Source of the DNA: Prevotella sp.
GTDB lineage: Bacteria; Bacteroidota; Bacteroidia; Bacteroidales; Bacteroidaceae
Direction of reading: 5' to 3'
Assembly (NCBI GenBank): GCA_017445845.1
Contig: JAFSRY010000023.1
Coordinates: 36,717-100,716 of the forward strand
DNA: 64,000 nt
The position numbers were made by a program, and so were the translations under genes. This document shows positions 17,513-26,169 of the stretch, one piece after another. Each line of letters opens with the position of its first letter. The first letter of the stretch is position 1. Below the pieces are notes generated by a model. It was not told the origin of the DNA. It was given only the letters and a program-made list of their open reading frames with translations, and did not search any database.

Positions 17513-18874
17513 ATGCGAATAGTCATCATCGGCGCTTACGCCATCGGAGTTCATCTGGCACGCATCCTCTCGCGAAGAAATGAAGACATCACCCTCATCG
17601 ACGACGATGAGGAACGGCTGTCGCACATCGGAGGCGACCTCGACCTGCTGACCATTCAAGACAGGCCCAACAGCATACACACCCTGAAAGAGGCAGAAGT
17701 AAAGGGCGCCGACCTCGTCATCGCCGTCACTCCCGACGAGAACCTCAACACCAACTGCTGCATCCTCGCCAAAAGACTCGGTGCCAAGAAAACCGTCGCA
17801 CGCATCAACAATGCAGAAGACCTCAAAGGCGACAACCCGAAGTTCTTCCAGGAACTGGGCATCGACTCACTCATCTATCCTGAGATGCTGGCGGCTGAGG
17901 ACATCAACAACGGACTGAAGATGTCGTGGGTGCGCCAGCGATGGGATGTACACGACGGTGCCCTCGTCATGCTCGGCATCAAGCTGCGCGAGACCTGCGA
18001 AATACTCAACCAGCCCCTCAGGCAAATCAGCGGACCGCAAGACCCCTTCCACATCGTGGCCATCAAACGAAAGGATGAAACCATCATCCCCGGCGGTAAC
18101 GACGAACTGAAACTCTACGACCTCGCCTACATCATGACGACGAAACCATACATCCCCTACGTCCGCAAGATTGTAGGCAAGGAGAAGTATGCCGACGTCA
18201 AGAACGTCATGATCATGGGTGGCGGCACGACCGCCGTCCGTGCCGTGCAGTCGATGCCGGAGTATATGTCGGCAAAGATTATCGAGATGGACCCGCAGCG
18301 GTGTGAGGAACTGAACAACATCCTCGAGACCAACCAGGCCCTCGTCATCAATGGCGACGGTCGCGACATACCGCTCCTCATCGAAGAGAACATCAGCAAC
18401 ACACAGGCCTTCGTGGCACTGACGGGCAATGCCGAAACCAACATCCTGGCGTGTCTGACCGCCAAGCGAATGGGTGTCCGAAAGACCGTCGCCATGGTCG
18501 AGAACATCGACTATGTCAGCATGGCCGAAAGCCTCGACATCGGAACCATCGTCAACAAGAAAGTCATCGCCGCCAGCCATATCTACCAGATGATGCTCGA
18601 TGCCAACGTCATCAACGTGCGGTTCCTCATGACCGCCAATGCCGACGTGGCGGAGTTCATACCCGAAGAAGGCTCGCGCATCACCAAGAAGCCCGTCAAA
18701 GAACTGGGACTGCCGCGTGGCGTGACCATCGGCGGCCTCGTCAGGGGCGAGGAAGGAATGCTCGTCTCGGGAAACACGCAGATACAGCCCGGCGACTCCG
18801 TCATGGTGTTCTGCCACGGGGCTGACATGCAGAAAGTAGGAAAGCTGTTCGTCAAACCAACGCTGTTCGGATGA
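17513..18874 (+). CDS. trkA: Trk potassium uptake regulatory subunit TrkA
   Basis: A 453-residue cytoplasmic protein with two tandem RCK halves (N-terminal Rossmann plus TrkA_C each), which gates the TrkH potassium channel in response to nucleotide. The first nucleotide loop reads IIGAYAIGVHLA and the second IMGGGTTAVRAV; both deviate from strict GxGxxG (Tyr at the middle Gly of the first, Ala at the last Gly of the second). Acidic ends of the second strand (LIDDDEERL, IIEMDPQRCEEL) are kept, so NAD(H) binding is plausible. Its stop overlaps the trkH ATG by 4 bp (ATGA), typical of coupled subunits. Confidence 0.93.
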   Translation: MRIVIIGAYAIGVHLARILSRRNEDITLIDDDEERLSHIGGDLDLLTIQDRPNSIHTLKEAEVKGADLVIAVTPDENLNTNCCILAKRLGAKKTVARINNAEDLKGDNPKFFQELGIDSLIYPEMLAAEDINNGLKMSWVRQRWDVHDGALVMLGIKLRETCEILNQPLRQISGPQDPFHIVAIKRKDETIIPGGNDELKLYDLAYIMTTKPYIPYVRKIVGKEKYADVKNVMIMGGGTTAVRAVQSMPEYMSAKIIEMDPQRCEELNNILETNQALVINGDGRDIPLLIEENISNTQAFVALTGNAETNILACLTAKRMGVRKTVAMVENIDYVSMAESLDIGTIVNKKVIAASHIYQMMLDANVINVRFLMTANADVAEFIPEEGSRITKKPVKELGLPRGVTIGGLVRGEEGMLVSGNTQIQPGDSVMVFCHGADMQKVGKLFVKPTLFG

Positions 18875-20328
18875 TCAACCTCAAGACCATATACAAAGTA
18901 CTCGGCACGCTGCTCTATATAGAGGCGTCGCTGATGGTATGCTGTCTGGGCGTGACGTTCTATTATCATGAGGATGACACGTTCACCTTCCTCACCTCCG
19001 TCGCACTGACCCTGCTCTTTGCCATCATGCTGAAGTTCATGGGACGTGACAGCAACAACAACCTCTCACGGCGCGACGCCTACCTCGTCGTCACACTGTC
19101 GTGGATGCTCTTCAGCCTCTTCGGCGCCCTGCCCTTCCTCATCAGCGGATACATCAACAACTTCACCGATGCCTACTTCGAGTCGATGTCGGGCTTCAGC
19201 ACCACCGGTGCCACCATCCTGACCGGACTCGACAGAATGCCGCACGGACTGCTCTTCTGGCGGTCGCTCACACAGTGGATAGGCGGACTCGGTATCGTCT
19301 TCTTCACCATTGCCCTGCTGCCCTCGATGGTCGGCGGCAGTGTGAAGGTCTTCGCCGCAGAGGCCACGGGACCCATCCGCTCGAAACTGCACCCGCGTCT
19401 GTCGACCAATGCCAAGTGGATATGGTCGGTCTACCTGTTCCTGACCTTAGCGTGCATCGGATGCTTCATCCTCTTCGGTGCCGACTGGTTCGATGCCGTC
19501 AACTACGGCATGACGTCGACGGCAACAGGCGGCTTCGCCGTCCACGACGACAGTTCGCAGTTCTTCACCTCACCAGGCATCGAATACACCTGCACGCTGT
19601 TCTGCTTCCTGGCTGGTATCAACTTCACCCTTTTCTATGCCAGCATCGCCAAGCTGAAGTTCAAGAACCTCTTCAAGAGTTCCGAGTTCAAACTCTATCT
19701 GCTGGCCACCGTCGCCTGCACGCTGGTCATCGCCGTCATCCTCTTCTTCGCCAACCACTACGATGCCGAAGAAGCCTTCCGCACCAGTCTGTTCCAAGTG
19801 GTGACCTTCATCACGTCGACGGGACTCGTCAACGACAGTGCCGGCGAGTGGCCGCGCATCGTATGGGTCATCTTCGCCCTGCTGATGGTGCTCGGCGGCT
19901 GCTCGGGCAGTACGAGTGGCGGCATCAAGTGTATCCGTGGCGTGATGCTCTGGAGAAACATCCGCAATGAGTTCCGACAGATACTGCATCCCAATGCCGT
20001 GCTGCCCATGCGCATCGACGGCATGAACGTGCCGCAACAGAAACGTGTCACGCTGCTGGCATTCATCACGGCATACACCATCATCTGCCTGCTGGCCTTC
20101 CTCGTACTCATCGCCGTGGGCATCGACAACACGAAGTCGGTCACCATCATCCTTAGCTGTATCGGCAACGTCGGACCGTCGCTGAGCATCGACGTCGGCA
20201 CCAGCATGTCGTGGGCCACACTGCCCGCCGCCATCAAATGGATGTGCATGGGACTCATGCTCGTCGGCCGTCTCGAAATATTCTCCGTCCTCGTCATCTT
20301 CACACCAGCCTTCTGGAAGGAGAGTTGA
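18871..20328 (+). CDS. trkH: Trk potassium uptake membrane subunit TrkH
   Basis: A 485-residue polytopic inner-membrane potassium transporter of the TrkH/KtrB family. Pore-loop signatures are visible: SGFSTTGATILTG in the first repeat, TSTATGGFAVHD, FITSTGLVND and CIGNVGPSLS in later repeats, each supplying a selectivity-filter glycine. Many hydrophobic helices span the whole length. It partners with TrkA (4-bp overlap upstream). A 48-bp spacer follows before the mannose-6-phosphate isomerase gene, with three TTAACTTC runs but no clear terminator, so read-through is possible. Confidence 0.94.
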   Translation: MINLKTIYKVLGTLLYIEASLMVCCLGVTFYYHEDDTFTFLTSVALTLLFAIMLKFMGRDSNNNLSRRDAYLVVTLSWMLFSLFGALPFLISGYINNFTDAYFESMSGFSTTGATILTGLDRMPHGLLFWRSLTQWIGGLGIVFFTIALLPSMVGGSVKVFAAEATGPIRSKLHPRLSTNAKWIWSVYLFLTLACIGCFILFGADWFDAVNYGMTSTATGGFAVHDDSSQFFTSPGIEYTCTLFCFLAGINFTLFYASIAKLKFKNLFKSSEFKLYLLATVACTLVIAVILFFANHYDAEEAFRTSLFQVVTFITSTGLVNDSAGEWPRIVWVIFALLMVLGGCSGSTSGGIKCIRGVMLWRNIRNEFRQILHPNAVLPMRIDGMNVPQQKRVTLLAFITAYTIICLLAFLVLIAVGIDNTKSVTIILSCIGNVGPSLSIDVGTSMSWATLPAAIKWMCMGLMLVGRLEIFSVLVIFTPAFWKES

Positions 20329-20376
20329 TTTCTTTAACTTCCTTAACTTCTTTAACTTCAAATTAAAAAAAAAGAT

Positions 20377-21339
20377 ATGCAACCTCTAAAGTTTAACGCC
20401 TTGCTCAAACAAACCATTTGGGGCGGCGACAAAATCATCCCATTCAAGCAGTTGAACGAACAGTTGGAAAACGTTGGCGAAAGCTGGGAAATCAGCGGCG
20501 TCAAAGACAATGAAACCACCGTGAAGGACGGACCCTATGCCGGTCGCGCCCTGAACTCGCTGGTAGAAGAGCTGAAAGGAAAACTCGTGGGACAGGAGAA
20601 CTATGTGCGCTTCGGCAATGAGTTCCCCTTGCTCATCAAGTTCATCGATGCCCGTCAGGATCTCTCCATCCAGGTACATCCCACCGACGAGATTGCCCAC
20701 CGACAGGGCAAGAGCCGTGGAAAGACCGAGATGTGGTACCTGATGAAGTCGGATGCCGATGCCAAACTCTACAGTGGACTGAAGAAACAGATTACGCCCG
20801 AACAATACAAGGAAATGGTAGAGAACGACACCATCTGCGACGCATTGGCCCAATACCCTGTGAAAGAAGGCGACGTCTTCTTCCTGCCCGCCGGACGCAT
20901 CCATGCCATCGGCACCGGCTGCTTCCTCGCCGAAATCCAACAGACCAGCGATGTCACCTACCGCATCTACGACTTCAAACGGAAGGATAAGAACGGCAAC
21001 TATCGTGAGCTCCACACTAAGCTGGCGGCAGAAAGCATCAACTATAACGTCGAGAAGGACTATCGCACCAACTACACACCCGCGAAGAACCAGGGAGTGA
21101 CACTCGTACAGTGCCCCTACTTCTGCACCGCTGTCTATGACCTCGACGAGCCTATGACTCTCGACTACTCCGAACTCGACTCCTTCGTCATCCTCATCGG
21201 CATGGAAGGAAAGGCAACGATTACCGACAACGAAGGCTATGAGTTCACACTGCAGGCCGGCGAAACCGTTCTCATCCCTGCTACGACAAAAGAACTGAAA
21301 GTGGAAGGAACCCTGAAGTTCCTCGAAACCTACGTCTAA
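20377..21339 (+). CDS. manA: Class I mannose-6-phosphate isomerase
   Basis: A 320-residue zinc enzyme interconverting mannose 6-phosphate and fructose 6-phosphate. Features: IWGGDKI near the N-terminus, LSIQVHPTDE (metal-binding Gln and His), KTEMWY (metal-binding Glu) and FLPAGRIHAIGTGCFLAEIQQTSDVTYRIYDF (His plus catalytic region). The size fits the short bacterial type I PMI. It would feed mannose from mannan breakdown (compare GH76 at 8430) into glycolysis or supply GDP-mannose. The SPFH gene follows after 11 bp. Confidence 0.94.
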   Translation: MQPLKFNALLKQTIWGGDKIIPFKQLNEQLENVGESWEISGVKDNETTVKDGPYAGRALNSLVEELKGKLVGQENYVRFGNEFPLLIKFIDARQDLSIQVHPTDEIAHRQGKSRGKTEMWYLMKSDADAKLYSGLKKQITPEQYKEMVENDTICDALAQYPVKEGDVFFLPAGRIHAIGTGCFLAEIQQTSDVTYRIYDFKRKDKNGNYRELHTKLAAESINYNVEKDYRTNYTPAKNQGVTLVQCPYFCTAVYDLDEPMTLDYSELDSFVILIGMEGKATITDNEGYEFTLQAGETVLIPATTKELKVEGTLKFLETYV

Positions 21340-21350
21340 CTCCTGAAGCT

Positions 21351-22307
21351 ATGGAAACAAAAGAATTCAAATTCAAAGGGATGCTTGTTAACGGCTTCCT
21401 CATGCTGTTCGTCACATTGTTCCTGTTTGCCCTGGTGGGCTTTGCCGTCTACAAAGCCATCGACATTGAGAACGGATGGTATGGCGCCTTAGCCTTTCTG
21501 ATTTTGGTCGTCGCCAGCATCATGAGCGCCGGCTTTGTGATGATTGAACCCGGCATGGCGCGTGTGATGATGTTCTTCGGACAGTATCGAGGCACCTTCG
21601 CCGAGGTCGGCTATCATTGGGTGAACCCATTCATCACCACCAAGAAACTCTCCATGCGTGCCCGTAACCTCGATGCCGAGCCTATCAAGGTAAACGACAA
21701 AGTGGGTAATCCCGTGATGATCGGGATGGTACTCGTATGGAAACTCAAAGACACCTACAAGGCCATGTTCGAGATTGACTCCCAGACGATGGCGCAAGTC
21801 GTCGGCAACGGACAGGCCACCGTGGGCACTGACGTAGCCAGCGTGATGCGTGCCTTCGAGCGTTTCGTCAAGATACAGAGCGACGCTGCCCTCCGACAGG
21901 TGGCTGGCCAGTATGCCTATGACGATACCGAGAACGACCATGACGAGCTGACCCTGCGCAGTGGCGGCGAGGAAATCAATCAGGAACTGGAGGCGAAACT
22001 CAACGAACGTCTCGACATGGCAGGCATCGAAGTGGTAGAAGCCCGCATCAACTATCTGGCTTATGCACCCGAGATTGCCGCCGTCATGTTGCGCCGCCAA
22101 CAGGCCGCCGCCATCATCACCGCCCGCGAGAAGATTGTCGAAGGCGCCGTCTCGATGGTCAAGATGGCACTCGACAAACTGTCCGCAGAAAAGATTGTCG
22201 AACTCGACGACGAAAAGAAGGCAGCGATGGTCAGCAACCTCCTCGTTGTCCTCTGCGGCGACGACTCGGCACAACCCGTCGTCAACACAGGCTCACTGAA
22301 AGAATGA
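21351..22307 (+). CDS. SPFH/Band 7 (stomatin-prohibitin) membrane protein
   Basis: A 318-residue protein with two N-terminal hydrophobic segments (~14-36 and ~44-65) followed by an SPFH domain: MIEPGMARVMMFFGQYRGTFAEVGYHWVNPF, then VNDKVGNPVMIGMVLVWKL and a long alanine-rich helical region (EVVEARINYLAYAPEIAAVMLRRQQAAAI). Such proteins form oligomeric membrane scaffolds or microdomains. It is placed 11 bp after manA in an apparent operon. A hairpin with a T-run follows the stop codon. The precise role in Bacteroidales is unknown to me. Confidence 0.9.
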   Translation: METKEFKFKGMLVNGFLMLFVTLFLFALVGFAVYKAIDIENGWYGALAFLILVVASIMSAGFVMIEPGMARVMMFFGQYRGTFAEVGYHWVNPFITTKKLSMRARNLDAEPIKVNDKVGNPVMIGMVLVWKLKDTYKAMFEIDSQTMAQVVGNGQATVGTDVASVMRAFERFVKIQSDAALRQVAGQYAYDDTENDHDELTLRSGGEEINQELEAKLNERLDMAGIEVVEARINYLAYAPEIAAVMLRRQQAAAIITAREKIVEGAVSMVKMALDKLSAEKIVELDDEKKAAMVSNLLVVLCGDDSAQPVVNTGSLKE

Positions 22308-22312
22308 AAAGT

Positions 22313-22341
22313 GAAGAGTGAAAAGTGAATTCACTCTTTTT
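22313..22341 (+). terminator. Terminator after the SPFH gene
   Basis: AAGAGTG (22314-22320) pairs with CACTCTT (22332-22338), with an internal palindrome GTGAATTCAC and a run of T at the 3' side. It lies directly after the SPFH stop codon. Confidence 0.6.
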
Positions 22342-22417
22342 AACGTCTTTCCTTTGCAAGTTTTCGCATCAGTGGACGTTTTCTATATATACATATTTAT
22401 ATATATAAGTGAAAACA

Positions 22418-23398
22418 ATGAAAACACTGAATCTTTGGAGAAGCATCCTCGTGATGGTCGCAGCCCTCTCCCTTGCCTCATGCCACAGCGACGACGAAGC
22501 CGCAGGACCCACGGCAGAACAAATCAGCCAAGCCCTCTTCGACATGAAGGACACCTACGCCGGCACGCTGACGGCACATGTCAAGAACAGTTCCAACAAG
22601 CAGACGCTCATCGGACTCACCGCCACCTCTCACGAACAACTCATCCTGTCCATTCCGCTTGACCTCATTGCCGACCAGATAAACGACAGGCAAGTGGCCG
22701 ACCGCATCCGTGAGATAGGCTTTGCCGAAGTGATGGCCGACTACCAATTCATCCAGATTGACGACGGTACCGCCCACTTCCTCCTGCAGCCAAGAGTCAT
22801 CCGCGGCGAAGACCTTCTCGCCGTGACACGCACCTCTGTCGTACAGTATCATGGACTGACACTGCTTTTCGACGCCAACTACGGCGGAACATTCAATAAC
22901 TCCGACTCTTCGCTGCAGTTCAACATCTGTGTCAGTCAGATACTCCTCGACGGCAAAGCAGTCGAGGAGTTCCAACCCGTTGTTTTCAGCTTCAAGGGCA
23001 ACACCATACTTCTTTCCCTGAACAACGAAGAAAGCAAACTCATCCCGCAGTGGATAGAAGGCCATTGGAGCCTGGATGAGCAAATCTTCGACGGTGAAGT
23101 CCAAAGCCTTTCACCCGAGATCGTGTATATCTTCTCCGAGGGCAACTACCAGATCATCGACAATCTTGCCGACCCACTCCCCGGAAGAAGCGACATGGCT
23201 CATGGCCGGTATGCCTTCTATATGGACGACATTGCCGAAATCCACCTCTACATGGTAGAGTATCCCGAGGAAGCGCCCTTCACCGGACGCTACACCCACT
23301 ATCAGGTGGTCGCCATCGACAGCAACACCCTCGTCCTGCGCCGAACCCACGATGGTCATACTACGACACTCAAGTTCAGCCGAATTCTTTCTCAATGA
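22418..23398 (+). CDS. Lipoprotein of unknown function (possibly DUF4840-like)
   Basis: A lipoprotein of 326 residues from the ATG at 22418; an alternative GTG at 22409 adds MKT. The lipobox is ALSLASC. The mature part begins HSDDEAAGPTAEQISQALFDMKDTYAGTLTAHV, which resembles Bacteroidales lipoproteins of the DUF4840 type (from memory, not searched). The remainder is predicted beta-rich with two similar halves (SFKGNTILLSLN; FYMDDIAEIHLYM). It is probably an outer-membrane or periplasmic lipoprotein. It is the last + strand gene before the minus-strand AAA/DUF4435 cassette. Confidence 0.75.
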   Translation: MKTLNLWRSILVMVAALSLASCHSDDEAAGPTAEQISQALFDMKDTYAGTLTAHVKNSSNKQTLIGLTATSHEQLILSIPLDLIADQINDRQVADRIREIGFAEVMADYQFIQIDDGTAHFLLQPRVIRGEDLLAVTRTSVVQYHGLTLLFDANYGGTFNNSDSSLQFNICVSQILLDGKAVEEFQPVVFSFKGNTILLSLNNEESKLIPQWIEGHWSLDEQIFDGEVQSLSPEIVYIFSEGNYQIIDNLADPLPGRSDMAHGRYAFYMDDIAEIHLYMVEYPEEAPFTGRYTHYQVVAIDSNTLVLRRTHDGHTTTLKFSRILSQ

Positions 23399-23524
23399 GT
23401 TCATCCATTCTCCCGGCCTTTGCGTAGGGTATCGTCCTGCCGGACATGGCTCTGTCCGGTTTGAGAGAGTCATCGAAGCCGAGAATATAGCGGGTGGCAA
23501 TGCGATAGATTTAGTTGACAAGTT

Positions 23525-23545
23525 AACTAAAAGCATCACTTTTTC
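23525..23545. repeat. Left copy of 21-bp inverted repeat flanking the AAA/DUF4435 cassette
   Basis: This 21-bp sequence (core AAAAGCATCACTTTTT) occurs in exact reverse complement at 25514-25534. It contains the stop codon and last two Lys codons of the DUF4435 gene. A small hairpin (TTAGTT/AACTAA, 23511-23530) overlaps it and may help end transcription. Confidence 0.85.
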
Positions 23546-24534
23546 TGAAGAAAGGCGGCGACATCCTGTCGGATGCGCTGGAAGGGTGCGGAACGGAAGT
23601 AGCCGAGGTTGCGGCGCAGGGTTGCCTCTATGTTGCCGATGCTGCCGGTATAGCACGACAGTTCGTTGCGGCGTTGCGTGTTGTGCTGGCTCTGCCTGTT
23701 GATTTCCTGCTGCCGTTCGCGGATGAGCTGGTCGCAAATTTTCTTCAGCATCGGCACCACTACTTTGTCCATCAGGTGATGGCCTTGTATATATAAATAG
23801 GTAGTCTCGGGGGTGACGCCCAGACGTGCAAGGTCGTCTTTCACCTTCAGGTAGGTTTTCTTGGCCTCGGGATGTTTGCGCTGCAGCTGGTGTATCTTTG
23901 AACTGACTTTCCTTCGGATGTTGGCAATGATGTCGGGGGCGCGCTCTATGGTAAAGTGTCCTGTCTCGATGACGCGCAGGAAGTCGGTGATAGAGAACTC
24001 TGTATAGTCGGGACGCCGATAGTACCAGATGCTCCATACGAACAACGGGAAGACGGCCTGTGAATACTGCCGCAGGTATTCGTCGCAGTCGAAGAGCTGC
24101 CGGTCGTTCAGTGTGACCGCCACGCAGATGTCGCGCAGGGAAGGACCGTAGCATTGCAGGTTCTCGATGGCATAGGCATAGGTATGGAAGACGTAGGGAT
24201 TGGTGGTGACGATGTGCGACATGGCCGTTGCTCCTTGCTCCAGATAGTCGTAGTCGGCATCGACGCAGGCTATCATACTCTCCCCCACCCTTTCGGTGAG
24301 CATATTCATCAGGGCGGCCTTCTTGCCTCGCTCGAGCTTGCCGACCTTCGTGGGGAGCATCACCTCGAAGTATCGGGTGTCATCCTCGAAGTCGCCGAGC
24401 ACCGAACGCCAAAAAAAGATGTCGTCGTAGGCCTCGACATAGGCTACGATGCGCCGCCGCGCCGTCTTCGGCCGAAGGCGGTTGGCAGCCTCGAAGTACT
24501 TCGACGATATGTTTTCTTTTAAGCTTGACGGCAT
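23536..24534 (-). CDS. DUF4435 Toprim-like protein (AriB-like candidate effector)
   Basis: A 332-residue protein of the DUF4435 type. Toprim-like acidic residues are visible: Glu34 in VAYVEAYDDIFFWRSVL and Asp92/Asp94 in ACVDADYDYLEQ, then YAIENLQCY, as in DUF4435 proteins. In the PARIS anti-phage system the DUF4435 subunit AriB is a Toprim effector that cleaves host tRNA when released by an AAA ATPase (established knowledge for PARIS). Here the gene follows an AAA ATPase with a 98-bp gap on the same strand. The C-terminal half is basic and helical. Assignment to PARIS proper is inference; it may be a related Bacteroidetes housekeeping or defence pair. Confidence 0.82.
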   Translation of the reverse strand: MPSSLKENISSKYFEAANRLRPKTARRRIVAYVEAYDDIFFWRSVLGDFEDDTRYFEVMLPTKVGKLERGKKAALMNMLTERVGESMIACVDADYDYLEQGATAMSHIVTTNPYVFHTYAYAIENLQCYGPSLRDICVAVTLNDRQLFDCDEYLRQYSQAVFPLFVWSIWYYRRPDYTEFSITDFLRVIETGHFTIERAPDIIANIRRKVSSKIHQLQRKHPEAKKTYLKVKDDLARLGVTPETTYLYIQGHHLMDKVVVPMLKKICDQLIRERQQEINRQSQHNTQRRNELSCYTGSIGNIEATLRRNLGYFRSAPFQRIRQDVAAFLQKK

Positions 24535-24632
24535 TTACCAAATGAATTGGTCGTATGGTGGTTGAGTCGTTTAGGGCGGTTACCACCAGAAAAGGGAATA
24601 TCCCCAATCTACCAATCTACCAAACAACTTGT

Positions 24633-25451
24633 TTACTTGTCAGTGATATCGGAGACAGCGGTCACACAGTCCATCCAGCCATGCATGATGACGGCAGGCG
24701 AATGGGTGGTGAGGAGGAGCTGGACATTGGGGTTGAGTTCCATGATGAGGTCGATGAGTCGCTCCTGCCAGTCGATATGCAGGCTCACCTCGGGTTCGTC
24801 GAGGAAGAGGACGTAGTTCTGGTTGTCTTCTACGAGCACGGTGAGCAGGATGGTCAGCATCTGCTTCTCGCCGCTGGAGAGCTGATAGGGCACGAGTGTC
24901 TCTCCGATTTGTGAGAAGCGTATCTCGTTCTCCGTGCGTACGATGGTCTTGCCGGTATAGGAGAACAGGTCGTCGACGATGTCCTGGAAACGTGTCTTCC
25001 GTTGGGCTATCTCCTGTGCACGCCGGGCAGCATCGGGTGCTCCGCTCTGCAGGACCTCGATGATACGGTTGCCGATGTTCACCTGATAGTCCAAGTATTT
25101 CCGCTGCAGATGATAGAGTTGGAAGTCGAGGGCCGAAGAGATGCGTGTGTCAACATGAGCCATTGTCTCGTTGTCGAGCATCGGCGAGTCGAGGGTTCTG
25201 ATGAGGTCGTAGCGTATCCATCGGGCATCGGCAGGATAGACATCCAAGTGGACGCCCTTGAGCAAATGGCTCGGAAACTCGCCGCCTGCCGACAGGCTCT
25301 TGACGACTTTGTTCAGGATAGTGCTCTTACCTTCGCCGTTGATACCACTGAGAATATTGACATGGCGGTTCAGGGGCCATACGACATGCCGCTTACCACT
25401 CCACAGGGAGTCTATCTCAATCTTTTCGATGTATTCAGCGTATTTCTGCAT
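24633..25451 (-). CDS. AAA/ABC-type ATPase (AriA-like, OLD-related)
   Basis: A 272-residue SMC/ABC-like ATPase. Walker A is SGINGEGKST (36-44), the signature is LSSGEKQ (191-197), Walker B is YVLFLDEPEVSLH (Asp218, Glu219) and the switch His is in LLTTHSPAVIMHG (His250). The region between Walker A and the signature is only ~150 residues and lacks a long coiled coil, so the protein is smaller than typical AriA or OLD ATPases. It carries its own promoter (25473-25504) and is followed by the DUF4435 gene, giving the ATPase-sensor plus Toprim-effector arrangement. The pair is enclosed by a perfect 21-bp inverted repeat. Confidence 0.87.
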   Translation of the reverse strand: MQKYAEYIEKIEIDSLWSGKRHVVWPLNRHVNILSGINGEGKSTILNKVVKSLSAGGEFPSHLLKGVHLDVYPADARWIRYDLIRTLDSPMLDNETMAHVDTRISSALDFQLYHLQRKYLDYQVNIGNRIIEVLQSGAPDAARRAQEIAQRKTRFQDIVDDLFSYTGKTIVRTENEIRFSQIGETLVPYQLSSGEKQMLTILLTVLVEDNQNYVLFLDEPEVSLHIDWQERLIDLIMELNPNVQLLLTTHSPAVIMHGWMDCVTAVSDITDK

Positions 25452-25472
25452 AGCTTTAAGGATTTAGCACTG

Positions 25473-25504
25473 CAAATATAGAGGAAAAAACGGGAACAAC
25501 CAAA
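25473..25504 (-). promoter_or_regulatory. Promoter of the AAA/DUF4435 pair
   Basis: On the minus strand, TTTG (complement of 25501-25504), a 20-bp spacer and TATATTTG (complement of 25473-25480) fit the Bacteroidetes promoter. The leader to the ATG at 25451 is about 20 nt. The promoter lies inside the inverted-repeat cassette. Confidence 0.75.
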
Positions 25505-25513
25505 CATTTTCTG

Positions 25514-25534
25514 GAAAAAGTGATGCTTTTAGTT
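25514..25534. repeat. Right copy of 21-bp inverted repeat flanking the AAA/DUF4435 cassette
   Basis: Exact reverse complement of 23525-23545 (core AAAAAGTGATGCTTTT). It lies just upstream of the AAA promoter. Together the copies bound a 2010-bp unit containing both genes and their promoter. Confidence 0.85.
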
Positions 25535-25632
25535 GAAGAGCCCCTCCCGAGGGGAAGGCTGGGATGGGGGCTTTTTTTTTCACCTTTTCGTTTAACCTGT
25601 TTACTTGTCTACTAACAAATATTGCTGCCCGG

Positions 25633-25672
25633 TAAAAACGGCCCGAAGGGCCATTGACTTACCCTTCGGCCG
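25633..25672 (-). terminator. Terminator after nrdG1
   Basis: Minus-strand hairpin (ACGGCCGAAGGG pairing with CCCTTCGGGCCGT, one bulged base) followed by TTTTTACC. It begins 18 bp after the nrdG1 stop codon. Confidence 0.75.
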
Positions 25673-25689
25673 TCGACCTTTGGTTCGGA

Positions 25690-26157
25690 TTACCTTTTCC
25701 AGAAGCGGGCGGTGATGTCTTCCTGTGTTCCGTCGCTGTTGATGCGATAGAGGCGTTGGTTCGTGGTGGGTTTGTTCAGCGGTCCGAGATGTCGGATGTA
25801 AGGACCAATCTTGATGTAGTCGAAGCGGCTTTTGTCGATGGCCGACGAGATGCGCAGGCGTCCGCTATACCATGCGGTACGGAAGTGCGGATGGCGCTGC
25901 CGCAGGTAGGCGGCCAACCTGCTGACGGCATCAGGTTCTGCATCGCCTCCCATGAAGGCGATGCATGTGATGTCTGACGAATACTGTCGGATGAAGTTGT
26001 CGAGAGCCGCCTCGTCGAGCGGCTCTCCGATGTCGTCCCAAAGGTATCTGCTGTGGCACCCCGGACAACGGCAGGGGCAGTTGGAGATGTTGATGGCTAA
26101 TGTCACCTCGTCGGGTATTTCCTGAAAGACAATACCAGTGTTGACGTATTTCAGCAT
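25690..26157 (-). CDS. nrdG: Anaerobic ribonucleotide reductase activating protein (first copy)
   Basis: A 155-residue radical SAM activase that installs the glycyl radical on NrdD. The [4Fe-4S] motif is SNCPCRCPGCHSRYLW, a CX3CX2C arrangement, close to the N-terminus, as in the short NrdG subfamily. The GGDAEP region is the SAM-binding GGE-like motif. The gene lies 12 bp downstream of nrdD1 and is followed by a terminator. It differs from the second NrdG (49581) in length and in the cysteine loop (CPCRCPGC versus CPNHCPGC), so each activase probably serves its own reductase. Confidence 0.9.
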   Translation of the reverse strand: MLKYVNTGIVFQEIPDEVTLAINISNCPCRCPGCHSRYLWDDIGEPLDEAALDNFIRQYSSDITCIAFMGGDAEPDAVSRLAAYLRQRHPHFRTAWYSGRLRISSAIDKSRFDYIKIGPYIRHLGPLNKPTTNQRLYRINSDGTQEDITARFWKR

Positions 26158-26169
26158 AACCTCAAAGTA

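Noticed and set aside
20329-20376. Three TTAACTTC runs between trkH and manA as a repeat array
   Set aside because: Too short and irregular in spacing to separate from low-complexity spacer sequence.
24632-25618. Repeated TTTACTTGTC near the AAA gene end and in the downstream spacer
   Set aside because: It is a short simple-sequence motif of the kind often found between Bacteroidales genes; it does not coincide with the 21-bp repeats.
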